Assembly (NCBI RefSeq): GCF_003350475.1
Contig: NZ_QQAV01000001.1
Span: 1,170,836-1,234,835 of the forward strand
Source: Pseudacidovorax intermedius
GTDB lineage: Bacteria; Pseudomonadota; Gammaproteobacteria; Burkholderiales; Burkholderiaceae_C
Length of the DNA: 64,000 bases
Reading direction: 5' to 3'
The notes beneath the pieces are model-generated. The model ran no database searches. It was not told where the DNA came from and saw nothing but the letters and a program-made list of their open reading frames with translations. A program made the translations under genes and the position numbers. This document shows, one piece after another, positions 30,587 through 41,742 of this stretch. Position 1 is the stretch's first letter; each line of letters begins with the position of its first letter.

Positions 30587-31312
30587 ATGCGCATTGCGGT
30601 GCTGGACGACGAACTGGATCAACAGGCGCTGATCAGCGCGGCGCTGACCGAAGCAGGCCACGAGTGCCACTGCTTCGACCGCAGTGCCGATCTGCAGCCC
30701 GGCCTGCGTGCCAAGGAGTTCGATCTGCTCGTCCTCGACTGGGACCTGCCCAACTTCGACATCCGCGCCCTCCTGCGGCTCGTGCGGGAAAGCTTCGGCA
30801 CCTCGGTGCCGGTGATCCTGCTCACGCACCGGTGCGACGAGGCGGACCTGGTCGAGGCGCTGGGGGCCGGCGCCGACGGCTTCATCAGCAAGCCCCTTCG
30901 CGTCGCCGAACTCCAGGCCCGCGCCGAAGCGCTGATGCGGCGGGCACGTTTCTCGGTCGGCGGCGACCAGCCTCAGGACTATGGACGCTACCGCTTCCTG
31001 CCCGCCGCCCGCCAACTGCTGATGGACGGCCAGCCCGTCGAGCTCAAGAACCGCGAGTACGAACTGGCCCTGCTGTTGTTCCAGAACCTGGGACGGCTGC
31101 TGAGCCGGGACTATCTGCGCGCCACCATCTGGGGCAGTGCCCGCGAGGACGGTTCCCGCTCGCTGGACACCCACATCTCCCGGGTCCGCAGCAAGCTCGC
31201 GCTGCGCCCCGAACATGGATTCATGCTGACCGCCACCTACGGCATGGGTTACCGCCTCGAATCCGTGGACCCGTCGGAGATGCCCCCGTCCTCGCTGCGC
31301 GCATTCGGCTGA
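30587..31312 (+). CDS. OmpR/PhoB-type response regulator (orphan)
   Basis: A 241-aa transcription factor. The receiver domain has the acidic pair D7/D8, phospho-acceptor D51 (LVLDWDLPN) and K102 (GFISKPLR), all in place. The C-terminal winged helix contains NREYELALLLF and SRSLDTHISRVRSKL, ending ATYGMGYRLES. ATG 30587 follows the purine-rich GAGAGAGGGA. No histidine kinase gene lies beside it. The 246 bp upstream hold no gene, and no operator was recognised there. Targets are unknown; pntAA is the divergent neighbour. Confidence 0.92.
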   Translation: MRIAVLDDELDQQALISAALTEAGHECHCFDRSADLQPGLRAKEFDLLVLDWDLPNFDIRALLRLVRESFGTSVPVILLTHRCDEADLVEALGAGADGFISKPLRVAELQARAEALMRRARFSVGGDQPQDYGRYRFLPAARQLLMDGQPVELKNREYELALLLFQNLGRLLSRDYLRATIWGSAREDGSRSLDTHISRVRSKLALRPEHGFMLTATYGMGYRLESVDPSEMPPSSLRAFG

Positions 31313-31524
31313 CGGGCGGGCTTCCCTGCCTTGCGAGGTGGACCGCCTGTTGTCCGGCGCGAACCTCCTGCCGCGGCAGACATGCCTGCGAGGGCAGGCG
31401 CGCTAAAGTGCGCGGCTTTTCCACGCCGTGCTGCCCTTCATGCGGGCGTCCGCGGCACTGCCCGGCCTGCTGAGCGACGCTCTGCCTCGCCCGTCGGGCA
31501 TGCAACCTGTCCGGAGATCTTTTC

Positions 31525-32019
31525 ATGCGCTGGAGACCCAATGTGACCGTGGCGGCGGTCATCGAGAAGGAAGGCCGCTTCCTGCTGGTGGAAGAGAACA
31601 CGGACCGGGGCCTGCGCCTGAACACCCCGGCCGGCCACCTCGAAGCCGGCGAGACGCCCGCCGAAGGCTGCGCCCGCGAAGCCCTGGAGGAAACGGCCCA
31701 TGCCTTCACGCCCACGTCCATCGTGGGCATCTACATGGCCCGCTTCGAGCGCCGCTCGCCCGGCGACGAGGGCGACACCGACATCACCTATCTGCGCTTC
31801 GCCTTTGCCGGGGAGGTCGGCGCGCTCGATCCCGGGCGGGCGCTGGACGAGGGCATCGTGCGCACGCTCTGGATGACGCCGGAGGAGATCCGTGCCAGTG
31901 TCGAGCGCCACCGCAGCCCGCTGCTGCTGCAGTGCGTGGAGGACTACCTGTCAGGTCAGCGGCATCCGCTGGACCTGATCCACACCGACCGCTCGGTGCA
32001 CATGCCGGGGCCGGCCTGA
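31525..32019 (+). CDS. Nudix hydrolase (NudJ-like)
   Basis: A 164-aa pyrophosphatase. The Nudix box spans residues 37-59: G37, E43, R51-E52, E55-E56, with Ala instead of Gly at position 58. The start MRWRPNVTVAAVIEKEGRFLLVEE and the short substrate side resemble NudJ/YmfB, which act on thiamine pyrophosphate and nucleotides. The true substrate is open. The gene stands alone. The 212-bp gap upstream has TAAAGT at about 31404 as a possible -10 but no clear -35. Confidence 0.88.
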   Translation: MRWRPNVTVAAVIEKEGRFLLVEENTDRGLRLNTPAGHLEAGETPAEGCAREALEETAHAFTPTSIVGIYMARFERRSPGDEGDTDITYLRFAFAGEVGALDPGRALDEGIVRTLWMTPEEIRASVERHRSPLLLQCVEDYLSGQRHPLDLIHTDRSVHMPGPA

Positions 32020-32073
32020 GGACCCTGGTTGTCCGGAGCGCGGCCGCACATCCTGCCGCAAGCCGTGCCGGCC

Positions 32074-33156
32074 TCAGGGCCGGCCGTACATGAAGCCCGT
32101 GGGCGCTTCGGTTCCCTCGATCCGGTCGATGAGCCGCAGCAGCGGCGTCAGCTCGCGATAGCGGCTGGCGGTGGTGCGGATGTAGCCGATGAAGCGGGGC
32201 GCATCGGCCAGGTACTTGGGCTTGCCATCGCGCAGGGTGAGGCGGGCGAAGATGCCTGCGACCTTCAGGTGGCGCTGCAGGCCCATCCATTCGACGGCAC
32301 GGTAGAACTCGCCGAAATCGTCGCCCACCGGCAACCCGGCCTTTCGCGCGGCCTGCCAGTAGCGCACCGTCACGTCGATCACGAATTCCTCGTCCCAGCT
32401 CAGGAAGGCGTCGCGCATCAGGCTGGCGATGTCGTAGGTGATGGGGCCATGCACCGCGTCCTGGAAGTCGAGCACGCCCAGCACGTCGGGGTCTGCGCCG
32501 ACCATCAGGTTGCGGGGCATGAAGTCCCGGTGCACATACACCGCAGGCGAGGCCAGGTTGGTGCGCACGATCAGGTCATAGGCCTGCTGCAGCGTGACCG
32601 TCTGCGCCGCGTCGAGCATCACGCCCCGGTGGCGCCCCAGATACCAGTCGGGGAAGAGGGCGAGTTCGCGGCGCAGCAGTGCTTCGTCATAGGCAGGCAG
32701 CACGCCGGGGCGGGAGGCCTGCTGCCAGCGCACCAGCGCGTCCACCGCCTGCTGGTAGCGGGGCAGGTTGGCCGCGGGCTGCTCGCGGTCGATCACGTCC
32801 AGCAGGGTGTGCGTGCCCAGGTCGTCCAGCAGCAGGAAGCCGTTGGGCTCGTCCCAGTCCAGGATCTGCGGCACCCGCACGCCGGCCTCGCGCATCAGCG
32901 CGGCGACCTGTACGAAGGGGCGGGCATCCTCCTGGGCGGGGGGCGCATCCATCACGATGCGGGAGAGGCCGGGCGCCGCGCCGTCGATGCGGAAATAGCG
33001 GCGGAAGCTGGCGTCGGCGGAGGCGGGGCGCAGGGTGGCGGGTTGCAGGGCGTGGGCCGGCGCGATGCGGGCCAGCCAGGCCTCGAACACCCGGCCCCGG
33101 GACGCATCGGCCCAGGCGATGGAAGCCGGGCCGGAAGGGGGCGCTGAAGCGGTCAT
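32074..33156 (-). CDS. amgK: AmgK-like cell-wall sugar kinase (aminoglycoside phosphotransferase fold)
   Basis: A 360-aa kinase of the APH fold. The catalytic loop is VYVHRDFMPRNLMV and the metal-binding DFG-like element is GVLDFQDAVHGPITYD. In Pseudomonas, AmgK phosphorylates N-acetylmuramate at C1 in the MurU peptidoglycan-recycling route, and its gene sits next to lptD, as here (divergent, 98 bp). The family also includes MurNAc/GlcNAc kinases of unknown role. The partner murU, normally beside amgK, is absent; the next gene is the convergent Nudix hydrolase. Confidence 0.82.
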   Translation of the reverse strand: MTASAPPSGPASIAWADASRGRVFEAWLARIAPAHALQPATLRPASADASFRRYFRIDGAAPGLSRIVMDAPPAQEDARPFVQVAALMREAGVRVPQILDWDEPNGFLLLDDLGTHTLLDVIDREQPAANLPRYQQAVDALVRWQQASRPGVLPAYDEALLRRELALFPDWYLGRHRGVMLDAAQTVTLQQAYDLIVRTNLASPAVYVHRDFMPRNLMVGADPDVLGVLDFQDAVHGPITYDIASLMRDAFLSWDEEFVIDVTVRYWQAARKAGLPVGDDFGEFYRAVEWMGLQRHLKVAGIFARLTLRDGKPKYLADAPRFIGYIRTTASRYRELTPLLRLIDRIEGTEAPTGFMYGRP

Positions 33157-33254
33157 GGATAATCAACATTCTACAAATCTGCCCTCTCTAGATGGGCGCG
33201 TGCCGGGCGCAGGACCGGCCGCCTCCAGCGCCGAGACGCTTGCCACACGCATCC

Positions 33255-35654
33255 ATGCCAGACCACAGCCGCGCCCCCGGGCACCGACGCCTGCCGCCGC
33301 TGCCCCTTGCGCTGCTGACGCTGGCGCTTGCGGCCGTCCAGGGCGCCTGGGCGCAGTCCGCGCCCGCCTTGCCCGACGAGCCGCCCTTGGTGCTGCGCCG
33401 CAGCCCCCAGCTCACCGAGAACATCCTTCCGACAGAGCGCAGCCAGCGTCCCAGCATCGTCCAGGGCGACCGCATCTCCGGCCGTCCCGACCTGGAGACC
33501 ACCGTGGAGGGCAACGCCTCCCTGCGTCGCGGTGACACTGTCATCCGCGCCGACCGTCTCAACTACGACCAGCCGCAGGATCTGGCCACCGCCGAGGGGG
33601 AGGTGCGCGTCAACCAGGCCGGCAACATCTACGAGGGGCCGCGGCTGCAGCTCAAGCTGGAGACCTTCGAGGGCTTCTTCGACAGCGTTCGCTATCAGCT
33701 GCTGACCAACGGCGCCCATGGCACGGCGGACCGCGTCGATTTCGTCGATTCCGACCGCACGATCGCGCGCCGGGCCACCTACACCACCTGCCGCCGCGAG
33801 GACGACCAGCCGGGCTGGAAGCCGGCCTGGTTCCTGAGTGCCGAGAACCTCCGCACCGACAGCGCCGAGGGCGTCGGCGTCGCCGAGAACGTGCAACTGC
33901 ACTTCATGGGCATGAGTTCGCCGGCCCTGCCCAGCGTGAGCTTTCCGCTGGACGACCAGCGCAAGAGCGGCATCCTGCCGCCGGTCATCGGCATGGACAG
34001 CGTCAACGGCCTGGAGTTGACGCTGCCCTACTACTGGAACATTGCGCCCAACCGCGACGCCACCTTCACGCCCTCGGTGATGAGCAAGCGGGGCATCAAT
34101 ATCGCGAACGAGTTCCGCTACCTCGAGAAGGACTACAGCGGCGAGGTGCGCTTCGACCTCATGCCTGACGACCAGCTGCGCAACCGCGACCGCTGGGGCC
34201 TGTGGCTGCGCCACCGGCAGAACTTCAACGCCGGCACCCTCGGCATGGACACGCTCAGTGCCAATCTGTCGGTGGACCGGGTCAGCGACGACGACTACTG
34301 GCGCGACTTCACCCGCACGCCCACGCTGACCTCGCGTCAGCTGTCGGCCGACGGCACGGTCAACTGGAGCAAGGGCGACTGGAGCGGCCGCCTGTTCGCC
34401 CAGAAGTGGCAGACGCTCACCTACACCGAGGCGCCGATCACGCCGGCCTACGACCGCCTGCCCCAGCTCACGGCCAATTACGCGCTGTACGACTGGAACG
34501 GCTTCGACTTCAGCTTCAACAACGAGCTGACGCGCTTCAGCGCCAATTCGACCCAGCAGGGCCAGCCGAACGCCGACCGGCTGTTCTCGCAGGTGCAGCT
34601 GTCGCGGCCCTTCGTGCGGCCGGGCTACTACGTCACGCCCAAGCTCACGCTGTCGGGTACCAGTTACAGCTTCGACGGCCCGCTGTCCAACGGCGCGACC
34701 TCGGCCAACCGCACGGTGCCGACTTTCAGCCTCGACACGGGCATGACCTTCGAGCGCGAGACCAGTCTCTTCGGCAAGGCCTACACGCAGACGCTTGAGC
34801 CGCGCGCCTTCTTCGTCAACACGCCCTATCGCGACCAGAGCACGCTGCCGGTCTACGACACCGCCAAGAGCGACCTGAGCCTGGCGTCGCTCTTCACCGA
34901 GAACGAATTCACCGGCAATGACCGCATCTCGGCCACCAAGGCGGTCACCCTGGGCGTGACGTCCCGGCTGATCGACCCCGACACCGGCTTCGAACGGGCC
35001 CGTTTCGGCATTGCGCAGCGGCGGCGGTTGTCCGACCAGCTGGTGACGCTGCCGGGCGGCACCGCCTCCACCGACCGGGCATCCGACGTGGTGACGGGCG
35101 CGCAGATCAACATCAATCCACAATGGAGTGTCGAAGGCGCGGTCCAGTACAACCCGCAGATCGACAAGTCGGAGCGCCGCGCCATCACCGCGCGCTACAC
35201 GCCCGGCCCGTACCGCTCGCTCAGTGCCTCGTACCGCTACCAGGACGACCGCATCTCCGTCAACAACTCGGGCTACGAATCCATCGACCTGGGCTGGCAA
35301 TGGCCGCTGAACGACCTGTGGGGCGACAAGGGCTCGCCCAAGGCCGGCGGCGGGCTGGGCGGCGGGCGCTGGTATGCCGTCGGCCGCGTCAACTACAGCC
35401 TGCGCGACAAGGTGGTCACCGATGCGGTGATGGGCGTCGAGTACGACGGCTGCTGCTACATCGGCCGCGTCGTGCTGGAGAAGGTCAGCACCGGGGTGGC
35501 CACGGCCACCAAGCGCATCATGTTCCAGATCGAGTTCATGGGCTTCACCAGCCTCGGAACCAGCCCGATGCGCACGCTTCAAACCAACGTGCCGCGCTAC
35601 CGTTCGCTGCGCGAGCCCACGCTGGCGCCGAGCCGTTTCACCAACTATGAGTGA
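33255..35654 (+). CDS. lptD: LPS-assembly protein LptD
   Basis: A 799-aa outer-membrane barrel that inserts lipopolysaccharide. ATG 33255 was preferred over an in-frame ATG at 33192 because it places a signal peptide correctly (LPLALLTLALAAVQGAWAQ). The periplasmic OstA-type domain follows (ITRADRLNYDQPQDL-like VIRADRLNYD; EGEVRVNQAGN; residues about 80-150), then a large barrel with many aromatic beta-strands. Cysteines in TTCRRE and the CC pair of YDGCCY correspond to the disulfides used in LptD maturation. It is followed by surA, whose product is the LptD chaperone. Confidence 0.95.
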   Translation: MPDHSRAPGHRRLPPLPLALLTLALAAVQGAWAQSAPALPDEPPLVLRRSPQLTENILPTERSQRPSIVQGDRISGRPDLETTVEGNASLRRGDTVIRADRLNYDQPQDLATAEGEVRVNQAGNIYEGPRLQLKLETFEGFFDSVRYQLLTNGAHGTADRVDFVDSDRTIARRATYTTCRREDDQPGWKPAWFLSAENLRTDSAEGVGVAENVQLHFMGMSSPALPSVSFPLDDQRKSGILPPVIGMDSVNGLELTLPYYWNIAPNRDATFTPSVMSKRGINIANEFRYLEKDYSGEVRFDLMPDDQLRNRDRWGLWLRHRQNFNAGTLGMDTLSANLSVDRVSDDDYWRDFTRTPTLTSRQLSADGTVNWSKGDWSGRLFAQKWQTLTYTEAPITPAYDRLPQLTANYALYDWNGFDFSFNNELTRFSANSTQQGQPNADRLFSQVQLSRPFVRPGYYVTPKLTLSGTSYSFDGPLSNGATSANRTVPTFSLDTGMTFERETSLFGKAYTQTLEPRAFFVNTPYRDQSTLPVYDTAKSDLSLASLFTENEFTGNDRISATKAVTLGVTSRLIDPDTGFERARFGIAQRRRLSDQLVTLPGGTASTDRASDVVTGAQININPQWSVEGAVQYNPQIDKSERRAITARYTPGPYRSLSASYRYQDDRISVNNSGYESIDLGWQWPLNDLWGDKGSPKAGGGLGGGRWYAVGRVNYSLRDKVVTDAVMGVEYDGCCYIGRVVLEKVSTGVATATKRIMFQIEFMGFTSLGTSPMRTLQTNVPRYRSLREPTLAPSRFTNYE

Positions 35655-35744
35655 GCAAGACCCCGCCCGCCTCGCCGGCGACGGGGGCTTTCTCCAGCCC
35701 GCCCGCCTGTCCGGGCGTGGCGCTTGATCCAGGAGGCCAACGCC

Positions 35745-37214
35745 ATGAGATTCCAGCTTTCCGTCTTCGCCCTGTCGTGCGCGGCCCTGCTGGCCGCCAC
35801 GCCGGCCGCGCAGGCCCAGCAGGGTGGCGCCGCCACACGCCAGGGCGCCTCGGCCCAGCAAGGCCGCAGTGCCCAGGCGGCCACACCGCGTCGGGGCATC
35901 ACCGACATCATGCGTGAAGGTCCTGCCACCTCCACGTTGCCGCCGCCCGTTTCTGCGGCGGCACAGCCGCAGGGCCAGCGGGCCGCGGAATACATCGTGG
36001 CGCTGGTCAATTCCGAGCCGATCACCAACACCCAGGTCCAGAAGCGGGTCGAGCGCATCCTGCGCGAGGCCGGGCCGGAGGCGCAGCGGATCCCGCGCGA
36101 CCAGATCAACCGCCAGGTGCTCGAGCAGATCATCGCCGAGCGTGCGCAGTTGCAGCTGGCCAAGGAACTGGGCGTGCGTGTGGATGCCATGGCCATCGAC
36201 CAGGCAGAGGAAGTGGTCGCGCGGCAGAATCAGGTCAGCCTGCCCGAGCTGCGTCGCCGGGTGAGCGAGGCGGGCATCTCGCGCGACGAGTTCCGCAACA
36301 ACCTGCGCGACCAGTTGCTGCTCACCCGTCTGCGCGAGCGCGAGCTGGAAGGCCGCGTGAAGGTCAGCGACGACGAGATCGACCAGTTCCTGCGCGAGCA
36401 GCGCGCGGCCGCGAGCAGCGCCGCGCCCGACATCAATCTCGCCCAAGTGCTGGTCACGGTGCCCGAAAAGGCGACGGCGGCGCAGATCGCCGAGGCGCAG
36501 AAGCGGGCCGAGGACATCGCCCGTCGCGCCCGCGCTGGCGAGGACTTCTCCCAGCTGGCGACCCAGCTGTCCGACGCACCCGATGCCAAGGGCACCGGCG
36601 GCGTGCTGGGGCTGCGTGCGGCCGACCGTTATCCGCCGCTGTTCGTCGAGGCGACGCAGTCCACGCCCGTGGGCGGCATCGTGGGACCGGTGCGCTCGGG
36701 CGCGGGCTTCCATGTGCTGAAGGTGCTGGCCAAGCAGAATGCCGCGTCGCCGGATTCCGTGGTCACGCAGACGCAGGTGCGCCATATCCTGATGCGCCCC
36801 GACACGCGCCGCACGCCGGAGCAGATCGTTTCACTCATGGCTGACTTCAAGCGGCGCATCCAGGCCGGCACGGCCGACTTCGCCGCGCTGGCCCGCGAGA
36901 ACTCGCAGGACACCGTCAGCGCCCGCGAGGGCGGAGAACTGGGCTGGTCCACGCCGGGCCAGTTCGTGCCGGAGTTCGAAGAGGCCATGAGCCGCCTGCA
37001 GCCCGGCCAGATCAGCGACCCCATCGTCACCCGGTTCGGCATCCACCTGATCCAGGTGGAGGGCCGGCGTGAGGCCAAGCTCAATCCCGCCGAACTGCGC
37101 GAAGCGGCGCGCAATGTGCTGCGCGACCGCAAGATGGAAGACGCCTACGAGGCCTGGGCCCAGGAAGTGCGCCAGCGTGCCTACGTGGAAATGCGCGAGG
37201 CGCCGGCCTCCTGA
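35745..37214 (+). CDS. surA: Periplasmic chaperone/peptidyl-prolyl isomerase SurA
   Basis: A 489-aa outer-membrane protein chaperone. AGGAGG at 35731-35736 fixes ATG 35745, giving a signal peptide MRFQLSVFALSCAALLA...AQA. A Gln/Ala-rich stretch (about 28-75) precedes the SurA N-domain (VALVNSEPITNTQVQKRV). Two parvulin domains follow (about 215-315 beginning LAQVLVTVP, and about 325-430 beginning VRHILMRPDTRR), each with the AR-GEDFSQLA or GTADFAALAR type motif. It lies between lptD and rsmA as in most betaproteobacteria. Confidence 0.95.
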   Translation: MRFQLSVFALSCAALLAATPAAQAQQGGAATRQGASAQQGRSAQAATPRRGITDIMREGPATSTLPPPVSAAAQPQGQRAAEYIVALVNSEPITNTQVQKRVERILREAGPEAQRIPRDQINRQVLEQIIAERAQLQLAKELGVRVDAMAIDQAEEVVARQNQVSLPELRRRVSEAGISRDEFRNNLRDQLLLTRLRERELEGRVKVSDDEIDQFLREQRAAASSAAPDINLAQVLVTVPEKATAAQIAEAQKRAEDIARRARAGEDFSQLATQLSDAPDAKGTGGVLGLRAADRYPPLFVEATQSTPVGGIVGPVRSGAGFHVLKVLAKQNAASPDSVVTQTQVRHILMRPDTRRTPEQIVSLMADFKRRIQAGTADFAALARENSQDTVSAREGGELGWSTPGQFVPEFEEAMSRLQPGQISDPIVTRFGIHLIQVEGRREAKLNPAELREAARNVLRDRKMEDAYEAWAQEVRQRAYVEMREAPAS

Positions 37215-37244
37215 GCGTGATCGCCGCCGCGCCCCCCCGCCCGC

Positions 37245-38015
37245 ATGAAACCCCACGCCCCGCGCAAGCGCTTCGGACAGCATTTCCTGACCGACGATGC
37301 CATCATCGACGGCATCGTCCGCGAGATCGCGCCGCGTCCCGGCGACGCCATGGTCGAGATCGGACCGGGCCTGGCCGCGCTCACACAGCCCCTGGTCGAG
37401 CGGCTCGGGCGCCTGACGGTGGTCGAACTGGACCGCGACCTGGCCGCACGGCTGCGCAGCCATCCACAGCTGACCGTCGTCGAGGCGGATGTTCTGACGG
37501 TCGATTTCGGTGTCTTGGCCGATACGGCGGGCCAGCGGCTGCGGGTGGTGGGCAACCTGCCCTACAACATTTCCACGCCCATCCTCTTCCATCTGCTGCG
37601 CTTTGCAGATCGGATCGCCGACCAGCATTTCATGCTGCAGAAGGAAGTGATCGACCGCATGGTGGCCGACCCTGCCACCTCCGACTACGGCCGCCTGTCG
37701 GTGATGCTCCAGTGGCGCTACGCCATGGAGAACGTGCTCTTCGTGCCACCGGAAAGCTTCGACCCGCCGCCCCGCGTGGACAGCGCGGTGGTGCGGATGG
37801 TCCCGCGCGAGGCGCCGGCGGCGTTGGACCCAGCTCTGCTCGAGCGCCTCGTGCAGCTGGCCTTCAGCCAGCGCCGCAAGCTGCTGCGCAATACCCTGGG
37901 CCGCTGGCTGGACGAGCGCCACTTCGAGGGCCGCTTCGACGTGCAGCGCCGCGCCGAGGAGGTGCCGGTGGACGAGTACGTAGCGCTTGCGCAGGCGCTG
38001 CCTTCGGTGTCCTGA
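37245..38015 (+). CDS. rsmA: 16S rRNA (A1518/A1519) dimethyltransferase
   Basis: A 256-aa methyltransferase that dimethylates two adenines in the 3' hairpin of 16S rRNA. SAM-binding and catalytic motifs are [25 protein letters not shown], and [10 protein letters not shown] (motif IV, NLPY). The start has no strong SD. It follows surA after 30 bp, completing lptD-surA-rsmA, and ends at a terminator shared with the RNase-barstar genes. Confidence 0.97.
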   Translation: MKPHAPRKRFGQHFLTDDAIIDGIVREIAPRPGDAMVEIGPGLAALTQPLVERLGRLTVVELDRDLAARLRSHPQLTVVEADVLTVDFGVLADTAGQRLRVVGNLPYNISTPILFHLLRFADRIADQHFMLQKEVIDRMVADPATSDYGRLSVMLQWRYAMENVLFVPPESFDPPPRVDSAVVRMVPREAPAALDPALLERLVQLAFSQRRKLLRNTLGRWLDERHFEGRFDVQRRAEEVPVDEYVALAQALPSVS

Positions 38016-38077
38016 AAGAAGGCCGGCGCCTCGGTGCGCCATGGCGCAGTAGTCCTCGAGGCTTGCGTCGCGCCCAA

Positions 38078-38105
38078 GAAAAAGCCCGCCGTTCGGCGGG
38101 CTTCG
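38078..38105. terminator. Bidirectional terminator between rsmA and the barstar/RNase operon
   Basis: AGCCCGCC / GGCGGGCT form an 8-bp stem with a 4-nt loop (GTTC). The minus-strand side carries TTTTTCTT and the plus-strand side TTCGTT, so it works best for minus-strand transcripts but sits between two converging operons. Confidence 0.8.
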
Positions 38106-38129
38106 TTCGTCAGCGCCCGGTCCGGAGGC

Positions 38130-38339
38130 TCAGGCGGCAGACAGCCAGTAGCTGCTGTTGAAAGGGCTGCTCATGCGCAGCGCCTGCGGGGAGACGTCCA
38201 CCAGCTTGTCGGTGGGCATCTTCTCTTCGCCGCTCAGGTCGATGCCATCGACGGGGGCGGTGGTGGTCACCGGGGCCTCGCTGGCCCGTTCTGCTTGGCC
38301 GGCTTGTGCAGAACGGGCTACAGAAAAGAATAGAAGCAC
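38130..38339 (-). CDS. Small hypothetical protein
   Basis: A possible 69-aa protein from a GTG at 38339. A later GTG at 38270, preceded by GCGAGG, would give 46 aa. From that point codon use is strongly G/C at third positions, as in neighbouring genes, ending SSPFNSSYWLSAA. Upstream of it the sequence looks non-coding. It lies between the barstar-like gene and the terminator at 38078 on the same strand, and the long form would overlap the barstar 3' end. No domain recognised. I favour the shorter form. Confidence 0.35.
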   Translation of the reverse strand: MLLFFSVARSAQAGQAERASEAPVTTTAPVDGIDLSGEEKMPTDKLVDVSPQALRMSSPFNSSYWLSAA

Positions 38340-38740
38340 CGGAAGGGCACTTTCCGGTCGCCCCAGTAGTCGGCGGCGTCCCGGAAGATGTCGAGCAGTT
38401 GCTCGCGCGCTTCCTTGTCGAATTTGGCATGCGCCGGGATCTGCTCCAGCACCACGACGAAGCCCGGCTGCGGGCCCGACTTGTACAGCGGGTCGGTCAT
38501 GCAGTCGTAGAGGGCGTCGAAGTTCTTGCCGAAGTGCGCCGGGAAGGTGAACTGCTGCGCGATCAGGTCGAGCACGTCCTGCTTGCTCTGGGCAACGGCC
38601 AGGTTGGCATAGAGGAAGTGGTGGCCCGCTTCTTGCGCCGCCTGCTGCAGATCGGCCACGCGAAAGGCGCGAATCGACTGCACGATGTTCGGCCGCACGC
38701 CCTTGAGAGGCTGCTCATTCATCTCCGCTGTTCTTTCCAT
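38318..38740 (-). CDS. Barstar-like ribonuclease inhibitor
   Basis: A protein of about 140 aa, cytosolic, resembling barstar, the tight-binding inhibitor of barnase-type RNases. The block IAQQFTFPAHFGKNFDALYDCMTD (in short pieces: FTFPAHFGKNFDALYDC, about residues 72-88) has the acidic/aromatic helix pattern of the barstar binding site. The C-terminus ends DYWGDRKVPFRCFYSFL. Start choice is weak: ATG 38740 or ATG 38722, the latter with GGAG directly against it. It follows the RNase gene by 53 bp, as expected for an immunity gene. Confidence 0.85.
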   Translation of the reverse strand: MERTAEMNEQPLKGVRPNIVQSIRAFRVADLQQAAQEAGHHFLYANLAVAQSKQDVLDLIAQQFTFPAHFGKNFDALYDCMTDPLYKSGPQPGFVVVLEQIPAHAKFDKEAREQLLDIFRDAADYWGDRKVPFRCFYSFL

Positions 38741-38793
38741 GATGGTCAAGACTTGTTCCGGACGCGTTGGTGCGTCAATCCATGACGTGCGCA

Positions 38794-39210
38794 TCAGGGC
38801 ACGATCTTTCTGAAACTGGCGTAGTGGTCGGCCGTGTACCAGCAACCATCGGGTCGGCTGGGCTGCTGGCCCCCGCACACGATCCGGCGCGCGCCGCGGT
38901 TGCTCGCGCCCGGCGTCCTGACTGTGTACTCGCGGTAGTAGCCGCGCGGTTCACGAGGCAGGAGTCGCTCGCGGTTGCCGAAGACTGTGCCGTCCTTCTC
39001 GTGAGGGAAGGGGCCGCCTTGCAGGATGGTTCGGTAGGTTTGCTGGCCCTGGGGAGGCAGTTCCGCCAGTGCGATCGAAGTGCCCCGGTCCGTCGTCTCC
39101 CGGGCGGATGCGGCGGGCATCCCCGCCAATCCTCCCCACAAGGCTGCCGCAAGAACGCCAACGCGCGTGAACTTGGAAACCGGGGAAGAAATCGAGGCGA
39201 AAACCGCCAT
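38794..39210 (-). CDS. Secreted guanyl-specific ribonuclease (RNase Sa/barnase type)
   Basis: A 138-aa protein with an N-terminal signal sequence (hydrophobic core VGVLAAALWGGLAG, cleavage near ASA, residue 36). The mature part closely follows Streptomyces RNase Sa: LPPQGQQTYRTILQGGPFP, DGTVFGNRE and YYREYTV. The four catalytic residues are all present: E94, R105, R109 and H129 (ADHYASF). Two cysteines (C112, C123) could form a disulfide. It cleaves RNA after G. It is paired with a barstar-like gene downstream. Being exported, it could scavenge RNA or act on competitors. A perfect palindrome lies 33 bp upstream. Confidence 0.9.
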   Translation of the reverse strand: MAVFASISSPVSKFTRVGVLAAALWGGLAGMPAASARETTDRGTSIALAELPPQGQQTYRTILQGGPFPHEKDGTVFGNRERLLPREPRGYYREYTVRTPGASNRGARRIVCGGQQPSRPDGCWYTADHYASFRKIVP

Positions 39211-39242
39211 GAGGCACCGGAAGGCTAAAGAACGGGACTGCG

Positions 39243-39264
39243 ATTTACGGGTTAACCCGTAAAT
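39243..39264. promoter_or_regulatory. Perfect 22-bp palindrome upstream of the RNase gene
   Basis: ATTTACGGGTT is followed directly by its exact reverse complement AACCCGTAAAT, with no spacer. It lies 33 bp before the RNase start codon, in a locally AT-rich spot. On the minus strand TTGAAT (39271-39266) abuts it as a possible -35, which would place the palindrome in the promoter spacer, the classical site for a dimeric repressor. The regulator is not identified. Confidence 0.6.
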
Positions 39265-39308
39265 TCAAGCCCGCCAGTGTGCCCCAGTGCTGCCTAAATA
39301 GCAAGCGA

Positions 39309-39412
39309 ATGCCCAAGGATTGGGCAATGGGAATGCCCTGCGACGTGCCAAAAAGTTGACGCTCCGCAGAGTCGGCACCAGCATGGTGCGGGGCTAGGCG
39401 CGTTGCGCGCCT
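39309..39412. other. Three short hairpins in the maeB-RNase intergenic gap
   Basis: The 168 bp left of the maeB stop hold no gene. Three perfect small stems are visible: TGCCCAA/TTGGGCA (39310-39326), GCACCA/TGGTGC (39375-39389) and AGGCGCG/CGCGCCT (39396-39412). The last two are immediately downstream of maeB (minus strand) and may slow or end its transcript. A T-run for that strand appears only at 39348-39354. Confidence 0.4.
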
Positions 39413-39432
39413 GCCGCCCGGGCGATCAGCGA

Positions 39433-41742
<2,310 letters not shown>

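Noticed and set aside
33171-36785. A 1,204-codon minus-strand open frame opposite lptD and surA
   Set aside because: Same high-GC shadow; the plus strand carries recognised proteins over the whole length.
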